This document shows positions 22,321-33,100 of a stretch of 64,000 bases of DNA, piece by piece. The DNA comes from Brachypterus glaber. Its lineage: Eukaryota > Arthropoda > Insecta > Coleoptera > Kateretidae. How positions within the stretch are numbered: position 1 is the first letter of the stretch; every line of letters begins with the position of its first letter. The notes beneath the pieces were generated by a model, which did no database searches, was not told the origin of the DNA, and worked only from the letters and a program-made list of their open reading frames with translations. The position numbers and the translations under genes were made by a program. Location: the NCBI GenBank assembly GCA_958510825.1, contig OY294047.1, positions 36,801,747-36,865,746 on the forward strand, written 5' to 3'.

Positions 22321-23817
22321 TAAGGCATATCCACAAGCTCGCATAATAACATAGTACATAAGAATGCGGTACCGTGATTGACTTACAAGATACATGGCGG
22401 CACTGAAATCCAATCACGGCATCGCATTCTTATGTAGGGGAGAAAGGGGTAATAAGAAGAAAAATTTCTTCTAAAAATTTGAAAAAAAAGTACAAAGAAC
22501 TCACATCCATAAGCTATTATTCCTAAAAATTGCAGGTTGCTACTTAAGCATTTTCATATTTTTTTTAAGTAAAAAGTTAACATGTATTCATGAACTTTAA
22601 TGTTTAAAGTGGGACCATTTTATCTTTGACTATGAATAAAAATTTTGTTAAAAGTTTTAGCAGGCTTTGCAACATTGATATATTTGACTGACATTTAAAG
22701 GTTGTAAATGTCATTATAATAATTTATTAAAAGTGATTCTGGTGTTTGCAGAGTTGTTTTCTCTTATTACCCCAGGTATTGTATTTTGTTGGGGTAATAA
22801 GAAACACTTTTTAAAACTATTTATTTAAGGAACAATAAGAAACAAAAAGTTGATGATAAAAGCAGTGTAAAGAAAAATGATAAAGTTAAAAATAAAACTT
22901 CTCGATATTCATCAGAAACTAAAAGGACAAAGAAAAAATCCAGTAGTAATAGAGAGTGACTCATCGTCGGAAAGTTTAACCTTGGAACTTGAAGACGCTG
23001 ACGAAGACTTAAATATCTCTGATATCGAAGAAGAGGAGTCACCAGAACTGGCGCTACTAGAAAAAACCTTTATGCAGTAAATTTAAATCTAAACTGGTAT
23101 TTGGCCTTTATTCAAGAGGATTTGAATGAATTATATAAAATTAAGATTTTACAATCAGAAATGGATGAATTTAGCTGGCTTCCAAATGATAATATAGAAT
23201 TTGTTCAAAGAAGACATTTTTTTTATGGATCCATTCAATTGTTGGGAAATGGGCCATTCAAATTACGCAGAAGCGATAAATTAAACATCAACAATAGGTT
23301 TAATTGTTTGTAAAAGTTAAAATTACCAGTTATTATTACTGCTTTTCATCATTTTTTAGTTTTTTATAAAAAAATTTAAATGCGTTTTTTAGTTTAACAG
23401 TTCACCTTTTTAAAATAAAATTTTGTTTATTGATAAGTTTTTTAATCTTTATTAATTTTTGTTCAAATTTAAAGTAAACTTAGACGTGCTTTAGAGGTGT
23501 CTCTTGTGTATTCAGTTTATTTGTTTAAGCCTTTTTTATAGGGTATAATATTTTTGTTTCTTAACCATAAGGGGTAATAAAAAACAAAATTTTTAAAAAA
23601 GTTTATTATTTTTTTACAACTAAACGTATTAGTATTAATTGAATTTTATACAAGAAACTTGATACATCCGATCAATACATAATACAAAAAAAATTGAAGC
23701 TTCTGCCTTAACGTTAAGTCCTAATTCTAACATGCTATGTTTCTTAAAACCCCGAGTGTTTCTTATTACCCCTTTCTCCCCTACTATGTTGTTATGCGAG
23801 CCTGTGGATATGCCCTT
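22321..23817. mobile_element. Host MITE carrying a nested transposon
   Basis: Ends AAGGCATATCCACAAGCTCG and CGAGCCTGTGGATATGCCCTT are inverted around 22437-23781. Removing that insert restores a ~150-bp palindrome. A related, largely uninterrupted copy is at 26420-26533 (GTTATGTACTAT at the insertion position). Confidence 0.8.
22437..23781 (+). mobile_element. Decayed pogo/Tc1-like transposon, TA target
   Basis: Inverted ends GGGGAGAAAGGGGTAATAAG and complement (CTTATTACCCCTTTCTCCCC) are bordered by TA on both sides. Inside are broken frames: a Lys/Ser-rich stretch near 22840-22950, an acidic serine stretch (VVIESDSSSESLTLE, 22940-23080) and a short C-terminal-like piece (23101-23313, FIQEDLNELYKIK). 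The acidic tail resembles the C-terminus of pogo-like transposases, but no helix-turn-helix or DDE/D core is left. Non-autonomous. Confidence 0.65.
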
Positions 23818-23837
23818 ACTCATATTGGAGTTGATTT

Positions 23838-23916
23838 AAATAAACCATAGAAAAAAATGTTCTCTCCTCTCCTCTTTGGAGAGATAACATTTTTTCTATG
23901 GTTTACTTTGTAAAGT
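23838..23916. mobile_element. Miniature palindromic relative of the 84-1415 element
   Basis: AAATAAACCATAGAAAAAA and complement enclose only TCTCTCCTCTCCTCTTTGGA. Ends match the 84-1415 foldback family, so this is an extreme internal-deletion derivative. Confidence 0.75.
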
Positions 23917-24370
23917 TGCTTGCTACAAACTACGTTAATTCCTCTTTTAACTCTTTATTTGTTCGCTTTCTGGGAAGCTGAAGCTAATAATAACCTGTTT
24001 ATCAGACTTTTTATGATAAACTTCTGTTAAATAAGTTAACTCTTAACATTCTTTTAAGGTTCCCTGAACCTTACGAATCTTAAACCGATTAGGCAGATAA
24101 CATCTTTTGTACAAAAATTTAGGTTGCCTAAATAAGATAACATATAATTACAGGAATATTTTATTTAATCCATATATCACAGATAACTAAAACTATAGTA
24201 AATATAGTTAATTTTTAATAGTTTTACAAAAATTATTTAATACCTATAATAGTTTCATCCTAAATACTATTTTTTTAAACCTTTGGCAAGAGTATATTCT
24301 ATGGCACATCGTTATATCTGAAACAAAACATAACTAAATTATCTAGAGGCATTTTAAGCTATTATTATTA
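23917..24370. other. Intergenic stretch; possible last exon of the minus-strand membrane protein gene at 24312-24317
   Basis: On the minus strand, TTATGTTTTGTTTCAG (pyrimidine-rich acceptor) is followed by ATA TAA. Joined in phase 0 to the exon ending at 26903 it would add one Ile and a stop. Nothing else stands out here. Confidence 0.3.
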
Positions 24371-24523
24371 GTGAACGTTCAAGTATTACGTAACGCTCCT
24401 AGGGAGGGTGGGGGTCATTTTGGAGTGTTACGCCCATATTAATGGTATAGGAAAATAGCGTTACAGGGGGGGTGGAGGTCCAAAATGATCAAATTTTGCG
24501 TTACGTAATACTTGAACGTTCCC
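24371..24523. mobile_element. PIF/Harbinger-like MITE (copy 4)
   Basis: Ends GTGAACGTTCAAGTATTACG (one mutation from family) and complement, TTA on both sides (24368-24370, 24524-24526). Confidence 0.85.
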
Positions 24524-24539
24524 TTACAGTATATTATTA

Positions 24540-25545
24540 AAGTAAGTAAGTAAGTAAGTATCTTTATTGCATACGTATATACAAATGGAAGGAGCTCAAC
24601 AGGGTTGATTTTCAGCTCCCCCTAAAAATTTCAAATACATGTAACAAAACAAAGAAGTTTAAATCTAACAAATTTAAACAAATATAAGAAAAGTATATAA
24701 AACTATGAATTATAATCAGACTTTTGTAAATTTAAAGTTATGTCTTTAATTGTTCTTCTAAATATATAGGAAGAACTATTTAAATACTCAAAAAACTCAT
24801 TTAAAGAAGAAGGAGCCCTATACTCAAAACAACCTTTAAATTTACTCAGTCTATATCTTGGTAAATTATAGCTATCAGTTCTTAAATTTCTGTCGTGTAA
24901 TTCGGAACGTAAATTAAGCAGATTAAACAGGTAGTCAGGGGTTTTAGATTTTGAAATATTAAAAACATTTTGAGCAAATAATATTTTTATACGATTTTCT
25001 ATTCTTAGTTCATTGTGATTATTGATAAAGGGCGAAACGTGCTCCCCAAAGGGGACATTACAGACAAACCGAAAACAAGCATTTTGAATTTTTTGTAGTT
25101 TATTTTTTTTCTCTACAGTTAAGAAGTTATAGAATACTGAACAACAATATTCTATATGTGGATAAACAAGAGATTTAATAAGTTTTAGTTTAAGTTCCTC
25201 GGGCAACAGAAATTTAAATTGATATAAAGACTTCAATACACAAAAACATTTTCTATATATATGCATAACATGATAATCAAAACTTAAGTAAGAGTCGACA
25301 AAAAGACCTAGATTTTTAGCATTATTAACAAATTGGATAATGGATATAACAATATTAATTTCATTCAAATTGATTTTTTTAAGCAGAGGTCTTGTTCCAA
25401 TACACATCGCCACAGACTTACTTGGATTAATCCGTAAACCATTTTTTGTGCACCAAACATAAAATTTATCGATCACTGTTTAGCATTGTTTCTTTAATTT
25501 TATTTATCTTACAGGAGATGTATATTTGTATATCGTCCGCATACA
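24540..25545 (-). mobile_element. 5'-truncated LINE with (TTAC)n tail
   Basis: On the minus strand, YADDIQIY (the RT catalytic Tyr-Ala-Asp-Asp box) is encoded near 25540-25510. After a frameshift at about 25466, a 257-residue frame (25476-24703) follows, with NPSKSVAMCIG and LGLFVDSYLSFDYHV blocks typical of Jockey/CR1-group RT and thumb regions. The 3' end has a signal-like AATAAAGATAC and a (TTAC)n tail at 24540-24560. Endonuclease and most RT are missing; inactive. Confidence 0.85.
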
Positions 25546-25914
25546 TATCCGCTCCAGCCGGTTTTTCAAGGTACAGGCCCCCACGCCAGATTAAAATGTA
25601 TATGGAAAATCCTGTAAACAAATATCCAGCTTTGGATATTGTGGTATATTTTGCTATACCTACAAATATCCATACGTGGATAGAATGGAGCGGAAGGTTA
25701 TTAAACTGGTCGACAAAAAAAAACATATCTTTCCATTTTGTCTCATATATCATTTTTGATGTACTTTTTGTTGCTGAACACGAATTTGACCTCCGTTTGA
25801 TGACTTTTTTTTCAGGATTCTGAGATAAATGCTACTGATTTTTTGAAAAAAAAGTAAAATATCTTTGTTTTCAGCCCTAATTTTTTTTTCCAGGAACATT
25901 ATACATCTATAAGA
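25546..25914. other. Intergenic stretch, no gene recognised
   Basis: Open frames cross it on both strands but carry no recognisable motif and overlap the LINE break point. Confidence 0.5.
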
Positions 25915-26102
25915 GGTCGTCCATAAAATACGTCACGCAAATTGACCAAAATTCATACATATTTTGGCTACCCCCCTAACACCCCCCCTATTGGGGGGGG
26001 GAGCAAAAATATGAAATCTCTACATCTTTTAATAACGCGAGAAACGATGTATGAAGTGTATGAATTTTGGTCAATTTGCGTGACGTATTTTATGGACGAC
26101 CC
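25915..26102. mobile_element. MITE with GGTCGTCCATAAAATACGTC ends
   Basis: Inverted ends GGTCGTCCATAAAATACGTC and complement, about 60-bp arms, C/G tract at the centre. The subterminal sequence (CAAATTGACCAAAATTCATA) is clearly related to the CAAATTGTACCAAAATTCAT of the Harbinger-like copies, though the tips differ. Confidence 0.75.
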
Positions 26103-26419
26103 CAGTTTTTATGCAGATTTTAAAAATATTTTGTTTTTTTTAGATATCTTTAACGGTTTTCGAGAAAAGTTAAAAAACTTAAAAAGACATTTTTTAAATG
26201 TCTCTTTCTCAATTATTAGTAAAGCTTTTAATTTGTTTATAGCTTAATTTGTTCGTTTTTTTAATACTCATTAATTCTGTGAAATCGGATTTGAGATTTA
26301 AATTTTTTGTCTCGAGAAATAAGTGAAAAAACACATCCTTGTTTTTCAAGTTCGAAAAAGACGCTTTTTTGGTGTTTTTTTAACAAGGCAATTAGAAATA
26401 AAACTTTTATTTTAACATT

Positions 26420-26533
26420 AAAGGCCTATCCAGAAGCTTGCATAAGAACATAAAACATAAGAATGCGATGCCGTGATTGGCTTACAAGATACATGGCGGC
26501 ACATCATCACGGCATCGCATTGTTATGTACTAT
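26420..26533. mobile_element. Partial MITE copy, uninterrupted relative of 22321-23817
   Basis: AAGGCCTATCCAGAAGCTTG, GCATAAGAACATAAAACATA and CATCACGGCATCGCATTGTT align with the host MITE at 22321. The right arm is cut at TACTAT by the adjacent TGACGTCA element. Confidence 0.65.
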
Positions 26534-26698
26534 ATCCTCAGCAATTGACGTCTCAGCTATGTACAATTTTGATGACGTCAAGGTTTGACCAAAAATTGAC
26601 GTCTTGTCGACGTCTGATATGCGTCGTATCTATGACGTCAAAAATATGACCTAAAACTAAAGTCGATAGTACGTCGGGACGTCATCTGGTTTCCTGGG
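26534..26698. mobile_element. TGACGTCA-rich element (partial)
   Basis: It ends GGTTTCCTGGG and holds many GACGTC words in about 165 bp. Much of it (ATATGCGTCGTATSTATGAC, CGATAGTACGTCGGG) matches 57740-57904. The left end is missing. Confidence 0.65.
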
Positions 26699-26902
26699 TA
26701 GTTAGTGAAGGTTTCAAATTTTGGTCTATATTATTTAAAAACCACCGGCCCTCCATATCTTAATCTCAAAGAAAAAAATATCCTACCTTTAATTTATGTA
26801 GTAACCTTAAAGACACAATTTGTTCTCAGAATATTCTTAGAACGTTTCAAGAAATAAAGAATATTGTTAGAATATTTGTGCTATCAGGGTAAGTATACTT
26901 AC

Positions 26903-26975
26903 AGAAAAATTTCTATCATTTGGTAAGCTGAAATCGTCATCCTCTACAAGAATTTCTCTACTACCATATCGATTC
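26903..26975 (-). CDS. Exon 4 of the membrane protein gene (cytoplasmic tail)
   Basis: Acceptor TGTTTTCAG and donor TCT|GTAAGTATAC frame 73 bp. After one base completing Glu169 it encodes NRYGSREILVEDDDFSLPND plus RNFS without a stop. Confidence 0.65.
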
Positions 26976-29900
26976 CTGAAAACAAACAAACATACAACAT
27001 TAGCTTTGTTAAGGAATTATTTTTTCGCGATTTTATTATTATACTAATCACAGCGCCTGCGCTAGAATAGAATACGGTAGTTACGAATTTTCAAAAATTT
27101 TCAAAAATCGTCCTAGAAAAAAAAATCTTGGATATAAATTAGTTCCATAAAAAAACAAGAAACTTTTTTTTGAAAAGTCCGTCTGTCTGATGTCACGATT
27201 TTTGTAAACACGACAACTCAAGAACGAATAATCCGGTCGACTTGAAATTTTCAGGAAAAATCAAGTTCTACGAGGGGAAGATCACTATTATTTTTAAAAG
27301 TTATGGGGGTTAAATTTAAAAAAAATCAAAAAAAGCTGAAAGAACATTCCGATTAACGAAACTTTTTCAGGAAAAAATACTTTTATTATAACGATCAATT
27401 CTACCAATTTTGAAAGCAATCCCCCCAAAAACAAAAAAGTTGTGGGGGATTAAACTTAAAAAAAAAGAACAAAAAAAACAAAAAAAGTTATAATTTTCAT
27501 TTTTTTTTTAATTTTTTTTGTTTTTTTTTTGCAAAAAGAAAATAAAAACAACTGAAAATTTTGAAAAATGTGTTAAACCTAATACATTTTTTCGTCTAGG
27601 AATAAATAAAAAAAAATAATTAACATAAACTTATTGCACTTATTAATACTATTTTACATGCAAGAGCTCGTCGCTCTAGCTTAAAGGTTACCAGAGTTAT
27701 TAATTAAAAACCTTATTTTTATTACAATTTTAAAGGGCCGTAGCTCCTTTAGGGTTCATTTGCGGGCCAACCTTTACAGGAACTTTTTTTGATTTTTGGA
27801 TGCAGAATCACCTCTTAAATTTGTGTCATTTGATCACCCTGTACTGTATAATTTATATAAAAATATGAATGTATAAAAAGTATAGTCTGCAACAAATGTA
27901 GAATGGAATATGCATCATTCTACACTTGTTGCAAAATATACTATTCCTACTTAAAATATTTAAAAAATAATCTTAGAACAAAGTGTTCTATTAGACTTTA
28001 ATTTAAAGTTGTAAACTGTGCATTACACTGTGTGTAATTAACTTGCAGTCAAAGACAATACGAATCATACATATTTTGTTTCCATGTCAGTTTTCACTCA
28101 GTGTCACTTTCACATGTCTGGTGGCATGGCCTTCCAATATTTTATAATTTAAAACAAAATAATAAATCATTTAATTGCAAGGTTTTGGCTGCATTATTAT
28201 TAGTCATCAATCTTGAGGTTACCCAGAAGAAATTAAATAACATTTATTATCTTTAATAAAGATTATTTTTATCTTTTTATACATATTCTTTATGTATCTT
28301 TTTATACATAGATATCGATTAATATGTCCTTGTTACCAAAATAGAGGCTCAAAAAATATATTACATAACTAGTGTGGAAAGTGAGTGGAAAGGTTTACGA
28401 ACGAGCCGTCAGGCGAGTGAAGAAACCCCACTAGTGTAGGAAATACACTTTCCAACGAGTTATATATACTATTTTTCCTACGATCCTGAAAAAATATAAA
28501 GTTTCTTAATTTAATATTTTCTAATTTTTATTACTTATTCAAAGAACTTTTGAGAAAAGCAAAGCTTACAAATAAAAGCAAATAAAAGCAAAACATAGCA
28601 TACAAATATATGTATTTCAAACAGGAAATATGATTTTCATTTTCCTTGGTTTTAAATTTATTAGAATATATTATTATAGGCAACCCGTTAAACTGCCAAT
28701 GTTTAATGGGTTGCCCATAGGGCAAGGAATATAAGGAAAAGACCGTGTATTTTGATGTTTTTATAAAATGTAAGGTAACTAAATCAAAAATTAAGCTATT
28801 TTTATAACATCTAGACATAAATAAAACATCCCAATCTGTATATTGGGTATAGTAAGGTTATAACTATAGTTTCTATTTTTAGCATGAAAAACAGAAATAT
28901 TTGGATTGAAAAACATAAAAGATACCATAAAAGGTTGTGATAAAAGATGGCAAATGGCATATAAAACGAGGTGAGTAAAATTCGTAGAATCTACGCCGTA
29001 AATATCCAAATAAAATATCAAACTAGGGTGATATAAAAATTTCAAACTAGTGTGATATAAGGCGTTTTCTGAAGAACAAAAGAGTTTGAAATGTCATTTT
29101 CATAGGGGATCGTAGGAAAAAACTATATATATATAGTAAATTTACTATTCTGGACTATGCATAATTCAAGAATTTATGTAAAACAATGTAAAATAATGTA
29201 AAAGAATGTAAAAGAATGCAAAAGAATGTAAAAGAATGTAAAATAATGTAAAATAATATAAAAATATATATTTACATTAATTTACATATTTTTACATGAT
29301 TTTACAATGTCGGGCTTTTTAAAAGTTATTTTAAGACGCGCGTTCGCTTTGTGCAATGTTCATCATGAGACGGACCGTTAAATATTGTTATTGTTAGAGA
29401 GATAGCGACGCATGCTGCTAGGTTAAAGTGTTAAACGTGTAAAAAAGGTAAATATTATTTATGTACGATATTTAAATGCTTTATTTGTGGCCTAAAATTT
29501 ACATTCATTATAAATTACGATCTTTATCAACCAATAGATCTTTAAAGAAAGATGTAAGCAGTTTATACTCGTATTAAGGGTGCAAATCGTTTGGTTTATT
29601 AAACCAAATGAACTTTACGCTACGATATTTCAAAAAAGCTCTGACACAGAGACTTGTAATTTGGAACAAACATTTTCTAAGTAGTAAATATTTTTTTTTC
29701 AAATTTCAAGTCTATGCAAAATATTACCATTCTGGACTATGTAATGTTTACCGTTCCCGTCTATGCAAAATATTACCATTATGGACTATGTAATTTTTAC
29801 TGTTTCGGTCTATGTAAAACATTACCATTACGGACTATGTAATTTTTACCATTCCGGTCTATGGCAACATATTACCATTTACGGACTATGTAATTTAATG

Positions 29901-30051
29901 TAATTTATTTTTACCGTGTACAGTGTTTGCCTAAAGTCAGGCGTCAGTTAATAATATTTAAATACGCATTACGCAAAAACTAGCCATATGATTAAAAAAC
30001 GAAAACAATAGATTTGATCAGTTTAAAATATTTAATAATACATATACATAC

Positions 30052-30113
<62 letters not shown>

Positions 30114-33100
30114 GTATCAAAGAGTTATCCAAAACCACCAAAAGCCAGAACTATCTAAAGACCGCACTGTAAAAAAAATGTGTAAATTTACATGCTAAAT
30201 CAGAGGTGCACGTAAAATTTACGAGATTTAACTTGTAATTTTATAATTTTTTAGAAATATTACGTACATGTTCATGTTATAGGTATTCCTAAAAAATTGT
30301 AAAATTACAAGTTAAATCTCGTAAATTTTACGTGAACCTGCTTGGCAACATATTACCTCTGATTTAGCATGTAAATTTACACTTTTTTTTGTAGTGTGCG
30401 GGTTTTTTGTTACTTTAATAAAGGTACTTTGTCACAGGTTTTGTATGGGTATTATATAAAAGGTTTTTTATGGGTATTATATAATACCTATATAGTGCCG
30501 GTTTTTTGTTACTTTAATAAAGGTACTTTGTCACAGGTTTTTTATGGGTATTATATAACAGGTTTTTTATGGGTATTATATAACAGGTTTTTTATGGGTA
30601 TTATATAATACCCATATAGTTCTTAGAAATTTCAATTATAATAACAAATATTATTTTATTCTATTTAAAAAAGCAAGTTGATATTATTAAAAATCGTCAT
30701 GTCTTGATTTCAGAACAAAATTTGTCACGTTTATAAACTTTCTCCGTGTCCGTGTCCAGAATCGTGGAGCCAAGATCAAAAGTCTCTAAAGTAAAACTTT
30801 TTGGAACGCATGCTTACGGTCTTAAAAAAGCCATGCTTGCCAGAAGTTTTTCATGGGATTTCAGTGGAATGGGTGGATTTCTTTATAATAAATTGACATA
30901 AAATATATTGTCTAAATAATATTTTTAATATCTCGATTTTTTTTCTTTTGCACAAACTTGTACCGACCCGAACGATTTTTTTTTTAATTTTTGCTTATTG
31001 TTTATCAAAAAAAAAATCAGAATTGGCAAGAAGTTGAACTAAAATTGTCCAAGGTATGCTCAAAAATTTTCAGGGGTGCTGATTCTGCACTGCCGAGTAC
31101 CTGCCTCCTAGAATTCCCTGGTCTAAAAAAATTGGGTTTTGTATTATGTAGATTGACGTTTACCAGGAAATAATGTTATTCATAAAAAAATATTACATGA
31201 TGAGTAGGTGGAATATTTGCAATGGTGCGTCATTATTACTACAAGATCGTATAAAATAGTAATTTTATCCTTGAATCTCATATTTTGTTCATATGCAGAT
31301 TTTATATGGTCAAAATAAATATTTTTTTAGTTATATTTTGATCATACATTGTGGTACCCAGCCGCAGAGCCTCGTCAAAATGACGTCATAATCTGGTGAC
31401 TTACCTCGTCAATTTCACGTGAAAATGACCTCCTAATGTCACAGACCGATGACATAATATATCTGACGTCATTTTTACGACATCAAATTTAACTATTATG
31501 ACGTGAATTTTACGTCTTAAAGTATTTTTTATTTACCAGAAATCCCCTTTCAATTAAAACCAATGAATATTATTGTGTAAGTGTATATATTTACCAAATA
31601 CACTATAATAACAATGTTTTTTAGTAAAAATAATAAAAATATAATATATTATCATCAAGAAAAGTCGGCAATATGACGTGATTAAATGACGTGAAAAATT
31701 CGTCAATTAACTGATGTCAAAATGTCGACGATCATTTATCGAATGACGTCTTTCGACCAGTAATCACCAGATTTTGACGTCATTTCGACGGGCGTCTGCG
31801 GACTGGGTAGTAACGATTTTTTAATATATTATATATAGTCATTTTAGATGGATGAATCCCTCCCCCAACCACATCGAAAAAGTCGGAAAATTGAAGGAAA
31901 CTTTAAATAGTTGCTACTTCATCAAGAAGTTTGCAAAAACTTAGCTGATGAGTTTTTTGTCATCATTTATTTTTATGGGAAAAATAGTTGGCAATTGCAG
32001 TCCTGCACAGCAGAAAATGACGATTGAAGGGAATAAAAAAATTATACGCGAAAATACACATATAAAATACACGTTAACGTGTATAGTGGACTATAATAGT
32101 CTTATAAGTATCAGTCATTAATAAATTGTTTATATTCCGAACAAGGTTTTGACCAAAATGAGAATAACAAAAAAAAATTATGTCCTTACTCTACTTGTAG
32201 ACAGGTATTTTTTTGCTTTCCCTGTCCTAACGCAGATATATCTCCTATAGAAAGGATTTTTTATATTGAAAAAAAAAACTGTTGATTTTAGGCTTGTAGT
32301 CAGAAGGGAAGTCTAGGTGGGGGAAATTATATTATTATTCGCCTACTAGGCGACGCCTAGTCTAGATAGGTATATGTGGTGAAGTCCAAAATAGGGCGAA
32401 TAGTTAAATTTTTCCATTTTAGGTTTTTAGAAGCCGAGGGCCAGCCCGAGGGTAATAAACCTACGAAATCAAAATTTAACTTTTTGTCCGTGTATTATAA
32501 AATATTTTTTATTCGATTGTTACTAATTATAATAAATTATTAAATTGCAAAAAATATTTTCTTTTACTGTTTTATAACCTATCTATTTATCCATGACAAA
32601 TTGCCATCCAATCAAATCGCTAAAAAAACAATTGAATCGTTTCTTTTGCGTGCGGTTTCAATTAGCTTAGTGTTTTGATTAATTTGTGTTAAAATGTATT
32701 TGTTATGATAATAATAATACTTCTAAAACCGTTCTATAAATATTGTAAATACTGAAATTGATTTTACAAGTAAAATTTTGTGTTTGTGATTTATTTTAGT
32801 GGATTAATCCAAATTAACCGGTTCCTATATGTTTTGAGGTTATGTTATAAAATAAATTTTATTTATATGAAATGATTATAATACTTGCATCTGGTCAAAA
32901 AGAACATATAGTTCAAGACCAAAAGTGTCCAAAAGGTCATATTTCTTTATAAATATTACAGTAAAGGCATCTTATTTTAAAAAAGCTTAAAAATAAAAGT
33001 TTTAGTTAGCGGGCCAAAAAAAATTTTGGTCCTAGGGCCACAAAGTTCAACTTTTCTCACGCAAAACATGAATAAAAAGTGACGCTTTTAGAATCAATCG

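Noticed and set aside
25446..25823. 125-codon plus-strand frame
   Set aside because: It runs antisense to the LINE reverse-transcriptase YADD box and past the truncation point; a shadow of the LINE.
28531..29045. Minus-strand frames 28531-28818 and 28791-29045 as a gene
   Set aside because: Several frames are open at once in low-complexity AT-rich DNA inside an element with inverted ends; no domain seen.
29177..29905. CRISPR-like arrays of regularly spaced repeats
   Set aside because: The 10-bp and 49-bp repeats have no unique spacers and the DNA is eukaryotic; they are minisatellites.
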